In this document: piece after piece, positions 17,702 through 26,390 of the stretch
Numbering within the stretch: position 1 is the stretch's first letter
How the letters are laid out: each line of letters starts with the position of its first letter
From: Palsa-661 sp035535015
GTDB taxonomy: Bacteria > Actinomycetota > Acidimicrobiia > Acidimicrobiales > UBA8190
Length of the DNA stretch: 64,000 nucleotides
Reading direction: 5' to 3'
Assembly: GCA_035535015.1 (NCBI GenBank)
Contig: DATLQU010000045.1
Coordinates: 6,681-70,680, forward strand
Translations under genes and position numbers: made by a program
Notes under the pieces: model-generated
Seen by the model: the letters and a program-made list of their open reading frames with translations, nothing else
Database searches by the model: none
What the model was told of the DNA's origin: nothing

Positions 17702-18469
17702 TCAGCCCATTCGGATGAAGCAGTAGACGTCGGTGTTGTAGACGAGCGCCAACGGTGCCGGCAGCTCCGACGCCGCGGCGCGCACCCGGTCCAGAAGCCT
17801 GGCCCGTTCGTCACCGTTCATGGCGGCGATGAAACTCACCGACGCCACCCGATCGGCCACCTCCCCCACGTCGACCAGATGGCGCCAGGCCAGGTGGGTC
17901 TCGCCCGTGGGGGCGAAGCGGTCAACTGGCTCGAGGACATGGCGCCATGCCCCGCTCTCATGAGAGGGGGTGTCACCGCGCCAGGGCTCCATCAATGCCG
18001 TCAACACCGCCTGCAGCGGGTCGGACTGGTCACGCCGATTCCAGATCAACCCGAGTCCACCGCCCGGTCGCAAGGTCCGGTGCATCTCGGCCAGGGCATC
18101 CTCGGTGGCGAACCAGTGAAAACCCTGGGCCACGGTGATGGCGTCGAGCCGACCGTCGCCCACCGGCAGGGCCTGAGCCACGCCTCCCACCACCGACGAC
18201 GCCGGCGCCCCTCCCGCTTCGACCGTCGAAGCCGCGCCGATCCGTGCCGCCAACGTCGCCCGCATGGCGGGAACCGGCTCGACGCCGATCACCTGCGCTC
18301 CGCTCCCGAGCAGCGCGCAGGTCAGCTTGCCGGTGCCGGCGGCGAGATCGAGCACCCGTCGGCCGGGTCCGAGCCCGAGGGCCCGGACCAGCCAGTCGAC
18401 CGCCTCGACCGGATAACCGGGACGCGCCTGCTCGTAGACCGAGGCGGCCCCGTCGAAGGCGGTCGCCAT
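17702..18469 (-). CDS. Class I SAM-dependent methyltransferase
   Basis: About 255 residues with the Rossmann-type motif I VLDLAAGTGKLT, motif II GVEPV and the post-motif ITVAQGFHWF. This is the UbiE/Methyltransf_11 pattern that often begins MATAFDGAASVYEQARPGYP, which is why I prefer the ATG at 18469 to an upstream GTG at 18493. The substrate is unknown. It is divergent from the DUF3048 gene. Confidence 0.85.
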   Translation of the reverse strand: MATAFDGAASVYEQARPGYPVEAVDWLVRALGLGPGRRVLDLAAGTGKLTCALLGSGAQVIGVEPVPAMRATLAARIGAASTVEAGGAPASSVVGGVAQALPVGDGRLDAITVAQGFHWFATEDALAEMHRTLRPGGGLGLIWNRRDQSDPLQAVLTALMEPWRGDTPSHESGAWRHVLEPVDRFAPTGETHLAWRHLVDVGEVADRVASVSFIAAMNGDERARLLDRVRAAASELPAPLALVYNTDVYCFIRMG

Positions 18470-18641
18470 GCTGTGCACCCCGCTGATCTCCACCGCACCG
18501 TGCTACCGCGCCGTCGCCGTCGCCGTCGACGTCGAGGGCCACCGCCTCACACCGATGCGATTTCCACCACTGGTCGTGAGGGTGAGAGGCCAAGACGGTC
18601 ACACAGGGGGAGATAAGCCAGCGACTAACGTCGAACACGAG

Positions 18642-20039
18642 ATGTCCGACGACGAAACTCCCGACAGCCCACGGGGCGCCGGCGACCAGCCGGACCCGGA
18701 CGCCACACCTCCGGCAGAGACACCCGGCGTCACTCCCGAGGAGCCGACGACCGGATCGGGGGACGGCGACGCCACCTCGGTCCTGGCCGCCACCGGGGCC
18801 GGGTCCGGAACCGGGGCCGAAGACGCCACCTCGGTCCTGGCCGCCACGACGGCCGGTGAGCCCGTGCGCAGCCGCTACGTCGGCCCCTTGCCGGCGGAGC
18901 AGAGCGAGGGGGACACGGAATCGAACCGGGGCTGGTGGGCATCGATGAACCGGGGCTGGCTCATCGCCATCGTCGCCGCCGTCGTCGTCCTGGCCGGGGC
19001 GGGGGTCGCCCTGGCCGTCACGTCGGGCACGACCAAAAAGCCCCAGGCCTCGCCTCCCCGAGATCGGACCGGCGCGGCAACCTTTATCCCGGCCCCCACG
19101 GGCCCGGCCTGTCCACTCACGGGCCAGCCCGCTCCCGGAGGCCAGGTCCCCAAACGACCGGCGCTCGCCTTCAAGGTGGACAATTACCCCGACGCCCGTC
19201 CGCAGTCGGGACTGACCGGCGCCGACGTCATCTTCGAGGAACCGGTGGAGGGCGGCATCACCCGTCTGGTGGCCGTCTTCCAGTGCCAGGACGCCCAACT
19301 GGTCGGGCCCATCCGATCGGCCCGGGCCATCGACGTGCCCATCCTGGACCAGCTGAGCAAGCCGCTTCTGGTCCATGCCGGCGGCATCAATCCGGTGATC
19401 GCGCTGCTGAACAGCGGAAACCTGATCAATGACGACGTCTTCACCCACGCCGGCATCGTCCAGCACCCACCCGGCCGCCAGGCGCCCTACGACACCTACG
19501 CGTCGACGTCGGCGGCCTGGGCCCTCAATCCCTTCGACACCACCCCGCCGGCACCGCTGTACACCTACTCGAACACCGTTCCCGCGGGAACTGCGGTCTC
19601 GTCGGTGCACATCCGCTTCACCTCGACCAACGACAACCTCTGGACCTGGAGCCCGATCACGGGCGAATGGCTGCTCTCCATCGGCAGCCTTCCGGCCAAT
19701 ACGGCCAACGGGGGTGGTCGGATCGCGGCCACCAACATCGTCGTCCAGACCGTCCACATCACCTACGGCCCCTGGCTCGAGAACAGCGAGGGCGGTCTCG
19801 AGGTCCAGGCCCAGCTGGTCGGCTTCGGTCCGCTCGCCGTCTTCCGCAACGGCGAGGAGATCACCGGTAGCTGGCAACGGGCGGCTCTCGGTGACACCAC
19901 GAAGCTCGTCGCCTCCGACGGCTCCACCATCGCCCTCCAGCCGGGCAAGACCTGGGTCGAGCTCGTCCCGTCGACGATCCCCGTCATCACCACGGCGGGG
20001 TCGGCCGCGACGTCAGGAGCGGTGTCACCCTCCCACTGA
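18642..20039 (+). CDS. DUF3048 domain membrane-anchored protein (YerB-like)
   Basis: A 465-residue protein. An acidic, Pro/Thr-rich cytosolic region (1-100) contains a duplicated DATSVLAAT motif. One transmembrane helix (about 106-127) is followed by an extracytoplasmic DUF3048 domain pair from about residue 150: ALAFKVDNYPDARPQSGL, FEEPVEGGITRL and GPIRSARAIDVPIL are diagnostic. The family is linked to the envelope and has no established reaction. The ATG at 18642 is chosen because the frame upstream of it overlaps the divergent methyltransferase gene. Confidence 0.88.
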   Translation: MSDDETPDSPRGAGDQPDPDATPPAETPGVTPEEPTTGSGDGDATSVLAATGAGSGTGAEDATSVLAATTAGEPVRSRYVGPLPAEQSEGDTESNRGWWASMNRGWLIAIVAAVVVLAGAGVALAVTSGTTKKPQASPPRDRTGAATFIPAPTGPACPLTGQPAPGGQVPKRPALAFKVDNYPDARPQSGLTGADVIFEEPVEGGITRLVAVFQCQDAQLVGPIRSARAIDVPILDQLSKPLLVHAGGINPVIALLNSGNLINDDVFTHAGIVQHPPGRQAPYDTYASTSAAWALNPFDTTPPAPLYTYSNTVPAGTAVSSVHIRFTSTNDNLWTWSPITGEWLLSIGSLPANTANGGGRIAATNIVVQTVHITYGPWLENSEGGLEVQAQLVGFGPLAVFRNGEEITGSWQRAALGDTTKLVASDGSTIALQPGKTWVELVPSTIPVITTAGSAATSGAVSPSH

Positions 20040-20084
20040 CGGCGGACCCCACCGGCCCATCGGCAGCGGGATCCCTCGTGAGAA

Positions 20085-20933
20085 CTACACGAAAGCGTGG
20101 ACCACGGCGCGGTAGTTCATCGACGGAGCGGAGGTCGGCCCCGGAGGCGGCGTACCGGCGATCCTGCGGCCGAGACGGGCCCGCGCCGACTCGGGATCGG
20201 GCGCCGGAGAAGGTGGTGGGCCGACAATGGTGCGCACGGAGGAGAATCCCGCCGCCCGGCACAAACCGTGCAGGGCCCCCAGAGTCGGCACGAACCAGTT
20301 GCCGAAGTCGGTCCGGCAGGTGTCACCGGCGTGGAACTGCAGGAGCGAGGCGTCGTCGCACCCTTCAATATGCACGGCTTCCGTCTCGATCACGGCCACC
20401 CTGTCGGTGACCGAGCGCACCCGTTTGAGACAGCTCAGCGGTTCCTGCATGTGATAGAGCACCCCGAGGTAGAGGACCACGTCGAAGACGCCGAGGCCGT
20501 CGAGATCCATCGTGGCGAAGTCATCGACCACTGCTTCCACCTTGGAATCGAGCGCCGCCTTGGCGAATTCGAAGGGCCGGCGCCCCCGGAGATCGGGCAT
20601 CCAGAAATCCGTGGTGTCGCGCCCGTGATCCGGCAACACCCCGCGGCCGATGCAGTCGTTCCAGTAGGCGGCACGCGACGCCATGTCGACGCCCCAGGCG
20701 TAGTGGTCGAGCGCCACCACCCGCGTCGCTCCCCCCTTCTCGGCCTGAAAGGCGTTCATCCCGTCCCAGGCACCGATGTCGAGCACACTCTGGCCGGCGA
20801 AGTCGGGCAGGATCTCCACCGTGTGCCGCCAGGGGATGCCCACCCCCTTGGTCGTCACCCCGTTCCCCAGGTCGATCGTGTGGAACCAGTAGAGGTCGTC
20901 GGCCTGCGCCTGGAGCTCTTCCGACGAGGTCAC
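20085..20933 (-). CDS. SAM-dependent methyltransferase, CmoB-like (DUF1698 type)
   Basis: About 282 residues. WFHTIDLGNG and the Rossmann motif VLDIGAWDGMNAFQAE followed by VVLYLGVLYHMQEPL match the CmoB-like group, whose founding member modifies wobble uridine in tRNA. Many actinobacterial relatives have unknown or secondary-metabolite substrates, so tRNA modification is not assured. I use the GTG at 20933. A longer frame to a TTG at 20975 would start inside the recA terminator hairpin. Confidence 0.8.
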   Translation of the reverse strand: MTSSEELQAQADDLYWFHTIDLGNGVTTKGVGIPWRHTVEILPDFAGQSVLDIGAWDGMNAFQAEKGGATRVVALDHYAWGVDMASRAAYWNDCIGRGVLPDHGRDTTDFWMPDLRGRRPFEFAKAALDSKVEAVVDDFATMDLDGLGVFDVVLYLGVLYHMQEPLSCLKRVRSVTDRVAVIETEAVHIEGCDDASLLQFHAGDTCRTDFGNWFVPTLGALHGLCRAAGFSSVRTIVGPPPSPAPDPESARARLGRRIAGTPPPGPTSAPSMNYRAVVHAFV

Positions 20934-20974
20934 GGGAACCGAGGTTAACGGGGGACCAGTCTCCTCACACGGCA

Positions 20975-21016
20975 AACGCCGTCGGTGAACCGAGTCCCTC
21001 GGTCACCGACGGCGTT
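20975..21016. terminator. Strong hairpin downstream of recA
   Basis: Arms of about 19 bp pair (AACGCCGTCGGTGAaCCGAG with CTCGGTCACCGACGGCGTT, one bulged A) around a 3-base loop, 42 bases past the recA stop. There is no T-tract. Its position indicates the recA transcription terminator. Confidence 0.75.
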
Positions 21017-21057
21017 GATCGCCGGGAAGGCCGCGCCAAGCCGGTCTTTCCGGGCCC

Positions 21058-24000
21058 TCAGTCCTTCAGCGTGATCGGGGCATCGTCGCTGTTGGCCCCC
21101 ACGCTGACGGAGTCGTCGTCGCTGTTGGCGGCCACACCGACCTCGGCTCCGGCCGGCAGATTCATGGTGGCCAGATGGCTCCGGATCTTCTCGTTGATCT
21201 CGATCATCAGCTCGGGGGTCTCGCGCATGAACTGCTTGGCGTTCTCCCGCCCCTGACCGAGTTGCTCACCCTCGTAGGTGAACCAGGCCCCGGACTTCTT
21301 GATGAAGCCCAGTTCCACACCGACGTCGAGGAGAGAACCCTCCCGGCTGATGCCGGTGCCGTACATGATGTCGAACTCGGCCACCTTGAACGGACTGCTG
21401 CAATTCGAGATGACGACATCGTTAGCCACGAAGGTATGCAGGTCCTCCACTTCGAGGTCATAGATCCGCCGCCACCGAGGTCCGTCGATCTTCACGATTC
21501 GGTCGTACCAGACGTCTTCGTCCAGAACCTCATGGAGGAAATCGCTCTCCAAAGCGTCGGCGAGCAGTTGGAGCCGGTCACGACGGAGGCGGCTCACGCC
21601 GAGTACCTGCTTCAGTCCCCCTTGTGGGTCTCCGGCCATGTCTCCCACCAGCCGAGCGGCAAGCTCGGCCGTGACTCCTCGATGCGTGAGATAGGCGAGG
21701 ACGGGCTCGGTCTGCGATGGAGCGAGGTAAGCACTTTGGGATCCCCGGTGCCTGCCCTGGTCCAGGCTGTTCAATTCTGCGCGGAGCACGCGGCCCTTGG
21801 GACCCCACATCGGCAGGGACTGGGCAAAGCGATCGACATTGTCCATCCCGCTGACACGGACCTGATAGCAGGGAAACTTGCCTTGAACTCGTTGTCCCTT
21901 GATGACGCTGGGCCGCTTGGTACGCGGGTCGTTCGTTCGGACAGAGCTGACGATTCCCCAGCGAAGGAGGAGCCAGTGGATCTGATGGGCCAGCTGCTCG
22001 GAGGTGGTGGCGAATCCACATCGCAAACTCCCTGTTTGCTCTCGACTCACCCACCCGTCGGTCTCCCAGATTCCGAACAGGAGGTTCCCGACCACTTCGG
22101 CCGACACATGTGCGTCAAAGAAGGCGGCCGGGATCTTCTTCTCCGGTGCGGTGTGGCCCCAGATCCCTGCCCACCTTGCCAGGGCGAGCAACCGGTTCTT
22201 CTCTCCCTTGCGGTGGGAATAGGACACCTGGATGCCCTTGGCATGAGCGTCGCACCCCAGCGAAGCGGCGATGGCGGCGGCGTCCTCATGCAACTGCTCC
22301 TGGATGTTGGTGAAGGAGATGGGCGTCTTCCCGGTCACACAGCCGTCACCGATGAGGTATCCGAGCATGCGGGCGTGCTCGGGGGGCAGGGGCTCCTCTT
22401 CGCCGAACCCGAGGGCTCGGCGCGGACGGGCCAGCCGATCACCAATCGCCAGATCACCTGCTTGTCGCCATCCGGTACTGGTGAGGACCTCATGGTCTGC
22501 CGTCACATTCAGCACCGTGGCACCACGGAGATGGAGACCGATGACCTCGTGCTCACCCTGGTCCATCCTCGTGACGATCGGGCGGGAGTGCAGCTTGCCG
22601 AGCTTGTCGACGGCGACGACCGAAGTGCCTTCGTCTCGATCGACGATGTCCTCGATCCTGTAGGTGAGGCCCGTGGTGGGGTCGAACACCTGAGTGCCGT
22701 CTGCCACACACTTGTTCTTCACGACCTTGACGCGAGTCCGGCTCCCGATCACGTCGGCCCCGTCTTTGATGGCCTCCACCCGGCGGATGTCGAGCCGGAC
22801 GGACGAGTAGAACTTGAGCGCCCGGCCTCCGGGGGTCACTTCGGGTGAGTTGTGCACGACGACGCCATCAACCATGTAGTTGTGGCTGTCCTCCACCTCG
22901 ATGTCGAAGCGGTGCATCGACCGGGTGGGGGGCTTTACATGGATGTCCGTCACCGGTTGGGCCACGAGTTCGTAGCGCATCGGAGTGAAGACGGGCTCCA
23001 CCCCGAAGCGTCCCCGGAACTGCGGGAGCAGCTTGTATTCCATGCTCGGATGGACAAAGCGGGCGATCAGGATGTGCAGCTTCCTCGTTTCCTCTGAGGA
23101 GAAGACAAGAACCGCTTTCTGCGCCTTGCCCGACGCCACCAGCTTGGCGCGGATCCCCCAGGTATCGGCCAGATGGTCCACGACCCGCTGCCGCGTGGCC
23201 GGTTCCATGGCTTCGACACAGATGGTGGCGCGCCCGGTGATTCCGCCCTTACGGGTCTGCTTACCCTTCGATCGGATGATGAACGATGCATCGTCCATGT
23301 ACCACAGCGCCAACGACAACGGCGTCAGGCTCTTCAGGTAGTCGTCGTCGAAGGTCTTCTTCCCTTCGGTGTAGACCGATCGCCGAAGTTCGGCCAGTTC
23401 CGGCAACGGTGAGAAGTCGTAGGTCACCACACCGTCCTTGCGGATGGCACGGGAGCTGCTGACGTTGGCGAACAATGACGCCTTCCAGTCGGCGTAGTCG
23501 ACCTGGCGTGCACAGTGGCAGTACCGGAACCGGGCGGCGCCGTCACTTTTGGCCTTGGCCACCGAGCCGTCGCCCATGAGGGTTCCCCGCAACGCCTGCC
23601 ACTGGAAGGGCGACAGGTAGCGCGGCAACGAGGTCATGACGTTGTCGCCCACCTTGAGCTCCCCGGCCTCGCGCCACCCGGCCGGTGTCCGGATGAGGTG
23701 GTTGGTCGTGCAGGCGAACTGCGCCTTCCCGTTCTTGGCCGGCTTGGCCACGGTGAACTGAAGGAACGTGTCGGTGACGCCGTTATCGAACCAGTTGACG
23801 ACCCGCTTGGGGACGACGGCACCGACCTTGGGATCGTAGGAGAGGACCTCGACGGGAAGGCGCTGGTTGACGATTTTCCCGATCTTCTCCGTGGTCCCAT
23901 CGGCGAGAACAACCCTGGTGGAATAGGAAAAACATCCATACATCACACCTATCTTCTCTCTCAGCTGGTTGATGAAGAGAGCGATGGTGTCGGACTTCGA

Positions 24001-24537
24001 CAGGGTGCCCGTCAACTTGCGCAGGGCCTGTGACATCAGCCGCGCCTGGAGGCCGACGTGGGCGTCGCCCATGTCCCCTTCGATCTCGGCCCGGGGTGTC
24101 AGGGCGGCGACGGAGTCGACCACGATCACGTCGAGGGCACCGGAACGGATCAGCATGTCGGCGATTTCGAGGGCCTGCTCGCCCGTGTCCGGTTGGGAGA
24201 TCAGGAGGTCGTCGATGTTCACCCCGATGGCGGTGGCGTAGACCGGGTCCATGGCGTGCTCGGCGTCGATGTAGGCGCAGATGCCGCCGTTGCGCTGAGC
24301 CTCGGCCACCACGTGCATGGCCAGGGTCGACTTTCCCGAGGACTCGGGGCCGTAGACCTCGACGATCCGACCCCGGGGAAGTCCGCCGATACCGAGGGCC
24401 ATGTCGAGCGCCATCGCACCGGTCGGGATGGACTCGATGCCCATGTTGAGGTTTTCCCCCATCCGCATGACCGAGCCCTTGCCGAATTGCTTTTCGATCT
24501 GACTCAGGGCCACATCGAGTGCCTTGTCACGTTCCAT
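21058..24537 (-). CDS. recA: RecA recombinase precursor with two inteins
   Basis: The encoded 1159-residue precursor contains a complete RecA in three pieces (residues 1-201, 564-609 and 1046-1159). After protein splicing this gives a 361-residue RecA of normal length. RecA promotes strand exchange and LexA cleavage. Visible motifs are Walker A GPESSGKST, VDSVAALTPRAEIEG, FINQLREKIGVMYG and GGRALKFYSSVRLDIRR. Intein 1 interrupts GVMYG/SPEVTPGG (the site used in Mycobacterium leprae RecA) and intein 2 interrupts VKVVKNK/CSSPF (the M. tuberculosis site). Start: the ATG at 24537 behind GAGGCGAGGG; longer frames are unlikely. An SOS box lies 112 bases upstream. Confidence 0.97.
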   Translation of the reverse strand: MERDKALDVALSQIEKQFGKGSVMRMGENLNMGIESIPTGAMALDMALGIGGLPRGRIVEVYGPESSGKSTLAMHVVAEAQRNGGICAYIDAEHAMDPVYATAIGVNIDDLLISQPDTGEQALEIADMLIRSGALDVIVVDSVAALTPRAEIEGDMGDAHVGLQARLMSQALRKLTGTLSKSDTIALFINQLREKIGVMYGCFSYSTRVVLADGTTEKIGKIVNQRLPVEVLSYDPKVGAVVPKRVVNWFDNGVTDTFLQFTVAKPAKNGKAQFACTTNHLIRTPAGWREAGELKVGDNVMTSLPRYLSPFQWQALRGTLMGDGSVAKAKSDGAARFRYCHCARQVDYADWKASLFANVSSSRAIRKDGVVTYDFSPLPELAELRRSVYTEGKKTFDDDYLKSLTPLSLALWYMDDASFIIRSKGKQTRKGGITGRATICVEAMEPATRQRVVDHLADTWGIRAKLVASGKAQKAVLVFSSEETRKLHILIARFVHPSMEYKLLPQFRGRFGVEPVFTPMRYELVAQPVTDIHVKPPTRSMHRFDIEVEDSHNYMVDGVVVHNSPEVTPGGRALKFYSSVRLDIRRVEAIKDGADVIGSRTRVKVVKNKCVADGTQVFDPTTGLTYRIEDIVDRDEGTSVVAVDKLGKLHSRPIVTRMDQGEHEVIGLHLRGATVLNVTADHEVLTSTGWRQAGDLAIGDRLARPRRALGFGEEEPLPPEHARMLGYLIGDGCVTGKTPISFTNIQEQLHEDAAAIAASLGCDAHAKGIQVSYSHRKGEKNRLLALARWAGIWGHTAPEKKIPAAFFDAHVSAEVVGNLLFGIWETDGWVSREQTGSLRCGFATTSEQLAHQIHWLLLRWGIVSSVRTNDPRTKRPSVIKGQRVQGKFPCYQVRVSGMDNVDRFAQSLPMWGPKGRVLRAELNSLDQGRHRGSQSAYLAPSQTEPVLAYLTHRGVTAELAARLVGDMAGDPQGGLKQVLGVSRLRRDRLQLLADALESDFLHEVLDEDVWYDRIVKIDGPRWRRIYDLEVEDLHTFVANDVVISNCSSPFKVAEFDIMYGTGISREGSLLDVGVELGFIKKSGAWFTYEGEQLGQGRENAKQFMRETPELMIEINEKIRSHLATMNLPAGAEVGVAANSDDDSVSVGANSDDAPITLKD
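21403..22710 (-). mobile_element. RecA intein 2 with LAGLIDADG-type endonuclease
   Basis: A 436-residue intein (precursor residues 610-1045), similar along much of its length to the M. tuberculosis RecA intein as I remember it (WVSREQTG, TTSEQLAHQIHWLLLR, SGMDNV, LGVSRLRRDR). Block A is CVADGTQVFD, block B VTADHEVLTSTGW, the endonuclease blocks MLGYLIGDGCV and LFGIWETDGWV. The end reads DLEVEDLHTFVANDVVISN followed by Cys+1. The penultimate residue is Ser, not the usual His. Some active inteins also lack this His, so splicing is likely but may be slower. Confidence 0.93.
22849..23934 (-). mobile_element. RecA intein 1 with LAGLIDADG-type endonuclease
   Basis: A 362-residue intein (precursor residues 202-563) between Gly201 and a Ser+1 extein. 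Block A starts CFSYSTRVVLADG, block B has CTTNHLIRTPAGW, and the endonuclease blocks are LRGTLMGDGSV and LALWYMDDASF. Blocks F/G end FDIEVEDSHNYMVDGVVVHN. All splicing residues (Cys1, the block B His, the terminal His-Asn and Ser+1) are present, so splicing should work. The endonuclease motifs keep their acidic residues, suggesting possible homing activity. Confidence 0.93.
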
Positions 24538-24648
24538 TTCCCTCGCCTCTCTTCGTTGTCTGCATGTCGCCGGGTACGTCGCTCCGACCCGGCGGACCAT
24601 ACGAAGTGGGTGTGTCGGTCCCTGCCTGACTTACAGCACTGTAGTTGG

Positions 24649-24662
24649 CGAACAGGTGTTCG
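24649..24662 (-). promoter_or_regulatory. SOS/LexA box upstream of recA
   Basis: CGAACAGGTGTTCG matches the actinobacterial LexA operator (CGAAC-N4-GTTCG) with perfect arms. It lies 112 bases before the recA start. On the minus strand a TACAGT -10-like hexamer follows shortly. recA is therefore probably induced by DNA damage. Confidence 0.88.
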
Positions 24663-24674
24663 TGCGGGATCTTT

Positions 24675-25202
24675 TCAGCCGCCGAGCGGCACCCGGGCCA
24701 CCACCGCGTAGCGCGAGCCGCCGGCACCGAGGGTCGACGAGATCAGGGCGAAATCGTCGACCGTCCATTCGGCCGAGATCAGGGTGCCGGCCAGGTTGGC
24801 CGGGCCGGTGGCCCGCTGCCGGACCCGGGCCAGGGTCAGATGGCCGGCGAAGGGAGGGTCCTCCGATCCCTCCCCCCAGGGCAGGGTGGCCGTGGCCACC
24901 GCCCGGGCCAACTCGTCGAGCCCGTTCACCGGGACGTGCAGGATCCGCCGGCCCCGGAACCAGGCCGTGGCCGCCCCGAGGACCGCCTCCACCTGGTCCA
25001 CCCCGGCGGTGGACAGCGACTCCGGCACCTCCTTCAGGGCGTCGATCACCAATGCCGGCTCCTCCACTTCGCCCAGAAATCGCAAGGTGACGTGCCACTG
25101 ATCCTCCGTGGTCCAGCGCAGGCTGGCCAGATCGGGTCGGGGCAGGTCCCGGATCAGCGCGGTCGTATCGGGAGGAAGGCCGACCGCGACGAAGAGACGC
25201 AC
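24675..25202 (-). CDS. thpR: RNA 2',3'-cyclic phosphodiesterase (2H/LigT family)
   Basis: A 175-residue 2H phosphoesterase that opens 2',3'-cyclic phosphates at RNA ends. Both catalytic motifs are visible: HVTLRFLG and HLTLARV. The fold-typical N-terminus RLFVAVGLP argues for the GTG at 25202 rather than an upstream TTG. It sits just before the recA promoter region, as in many actinobacteria where cinA, thpR and recA are neighbours. Here cinA is 4.4 kb further upstream because accessory genes intervene. Confidence 0.9.
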   Translation of the reverse strand: MRLFVAVGLPPDTTALIRDLPRPDLASLRWTTEDQWHVTLRFLGEVEEPALVIDALKEVPESLSTAGVDQVEAVLGAATAWFRGRRILHVPVNGLDELARAVATATLPWGEGSEDPPFAGHLTLARVRQRATGPANLAGTLISAEWTVDDFALISSTLGAGGSRYAVVARVPLGG

Positions 25203-25262
25203 CGCTCCAGTCTGACGGCAACGGCCGGTCAAGACGGGGAAGGTGAGTTCGCCTTCTCTGCC

Positions 25263-25300
25263 TCACTGAGGACACAGAAGCTCACCGAGGACACAGAAGC
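25263..25300. repeat. 19-bp tandem repeat, two copies
   Basis: TCACTGAGGACACAGAAGC (25263) is followed directly by the same sequence with one change (25282). It lies in the spacer upstream of thpR. Confidence 0.88.
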
Positions 25301-25463
25301 ACGACCGGCCCGACGAGCTCCTCCGGAGCCGGCGAGGGCGTCCGGTCTGACCAGACCTGCGACAGGCGAATGGACACCCCATCCATGGAGTGCCCATTCT
25401 CAAATGGTCCGAGTGCACGTAGGGGCCCGGAGACCACTTCTGATCTCGGCCACTTGACGCTTC

Positions 25464-25709
25464 CTATGCGGTTACCGGGGCCGCGCTCCGGTTCGGGACG
25501 AGATGCAGCAAGATTCGCTCGTGATCGCAAAGTTCCTCGTAGCAGATCTTGTCTCGATCGGTCATCATGCCCATGACACGGACCAGGCTCAGCTCGTCCA
25601 GTTGACGGCGCACATAAGCCAGGTCGTGCCTTCTGACGTTGTCCATGAACTGAATATCGGGATCGTCGAAGACCGCCCGTAGGGCCGAAGGACCTTTCTT
25701 GGTAATCAT
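25464..25709 (-). CDS. Small hypothetical protein
   Basis: An 81-residue charged, helical product (RRHDLAYVRRQLDELSLVRV) with no recognised family and no clear ribosome-binding site. Composition is protein-like rather than Arg/Pro-rich, which is the main support. It is divergent from the DUF4177-like gene, 31 bases away. Confidence 0.45.
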   Translation of the reverse strand: MITKKGPSALRAVFDDPDIQFMDNVRRHDLAYVRRQLDELSLVRVMGMMTDRDKICYEELCDHERILLHLVPNRSAAPVTA

Positions 25710-25740
25710 GGAGATCGTCGACCGGACTTAGGCTGGGCCG

Positions 25741-25935
25741 ATGGCGCAGAAGTGGGATTACGAGGTGGTCAACTGGACATCCTCGAGCGAGTGGGCCGGC
25801 GAGGCAGGCGAGCCGGGCATGAAGACGATGCTTCTCACCAAGGGCACCGAGGGCTGGGAGCTGATCGCCGTCACCCAGGCGGAGACGGGCTACACCTTCT
25901 TCTTGAAGAAGCCGGGCGTGATGTGGGCCCACTGA
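25741..25935 (+). CDS. DUF4177-like small protein
   Basis: A 64-residue protein whose pattern WDYEVVNWTSS...MLLTKGTEGWELIAVTQAETGYTFFLKKP fits the DUF4177 family: an N-terminal strand, LxxxGxEGWELxAV, then FFLKKP. The family has no established function. The ATG at 25741 is the only plausible start. Confidence 0.72.
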   Translation: MAQKWDYEVVNWTSSSEWAGEAGEPGMKTMLLTKGTEGWELIAVTQAETGYTFFLKKPGVMWAH

Positions 25936-25991
25936 GGCCGTCGTAGGGCCGATGGAGCCAACCGGCCACGGCCCACCGTCGGATCAGCTCC

Positions 25992-26390
25992 CTACCGGCT
26001 CATCAGCTGCTGCATCTCCGGGTGCCGGATCCCGTCGGTCAGGAGCCGGTCCTCCAGGTTGATGCCGACGGCGCCCGCGGCGATGACCAGCCTGGTCGTC
26101 TCGGCCAGGTCGTGGGGTGCCGGCCCGTAGCCGGCTTCGATGTCGGCGCTGACGGGGACGTCGACGGCAGCGGCGATCCGCGCCGTCATCGACAGCGCCT
26201 CGTCCCGGTTCAGGTTCTCCCCGTCGGGAACGCCGAGGGCCCACGATATTCCCGAGCTGGTGGTCCCGATGGCCTCGCCCCCGGCCGCCTCGATGACCGC
26301 GGCGCTGGCCGCGTCCCAGGCGTTCAGCAGGACGAAGCTGCCGCTTCGGTGGAGGTCGTGGAACAGTCGGGCCCGGTTACGTCTGGTCAC
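25992..26390 (-). pseudogene. Truncated isocitrate lyase/PEP mutase family gene
   Basis: The 132 residues match only the N-terminal half of the family (FVLLNAWDAASAAVIEAAGG; PVSADIEAGYG; AGAVGINLEDRL). The reading frame stops at HPEMQQLMSR, where full members continue for another ~120 residues with INARTD and the rest of the barrel. Residues of the active-site Mg2+ loop are therefore missing and the product should be inactive. Its GTG start overlaps the stop of the WYL regulator (GTGA), so the two were once, or still are, co-translated. Confidence 0.75.

Noticed and set aside
20934..20975. Longer CmoB-like protein from a TTG at 20975
   Set aside because: The TTG falls in the outer arm of the strong recA terminator hairpin and has no ribosome-binding site; the family-like sequence starts later.
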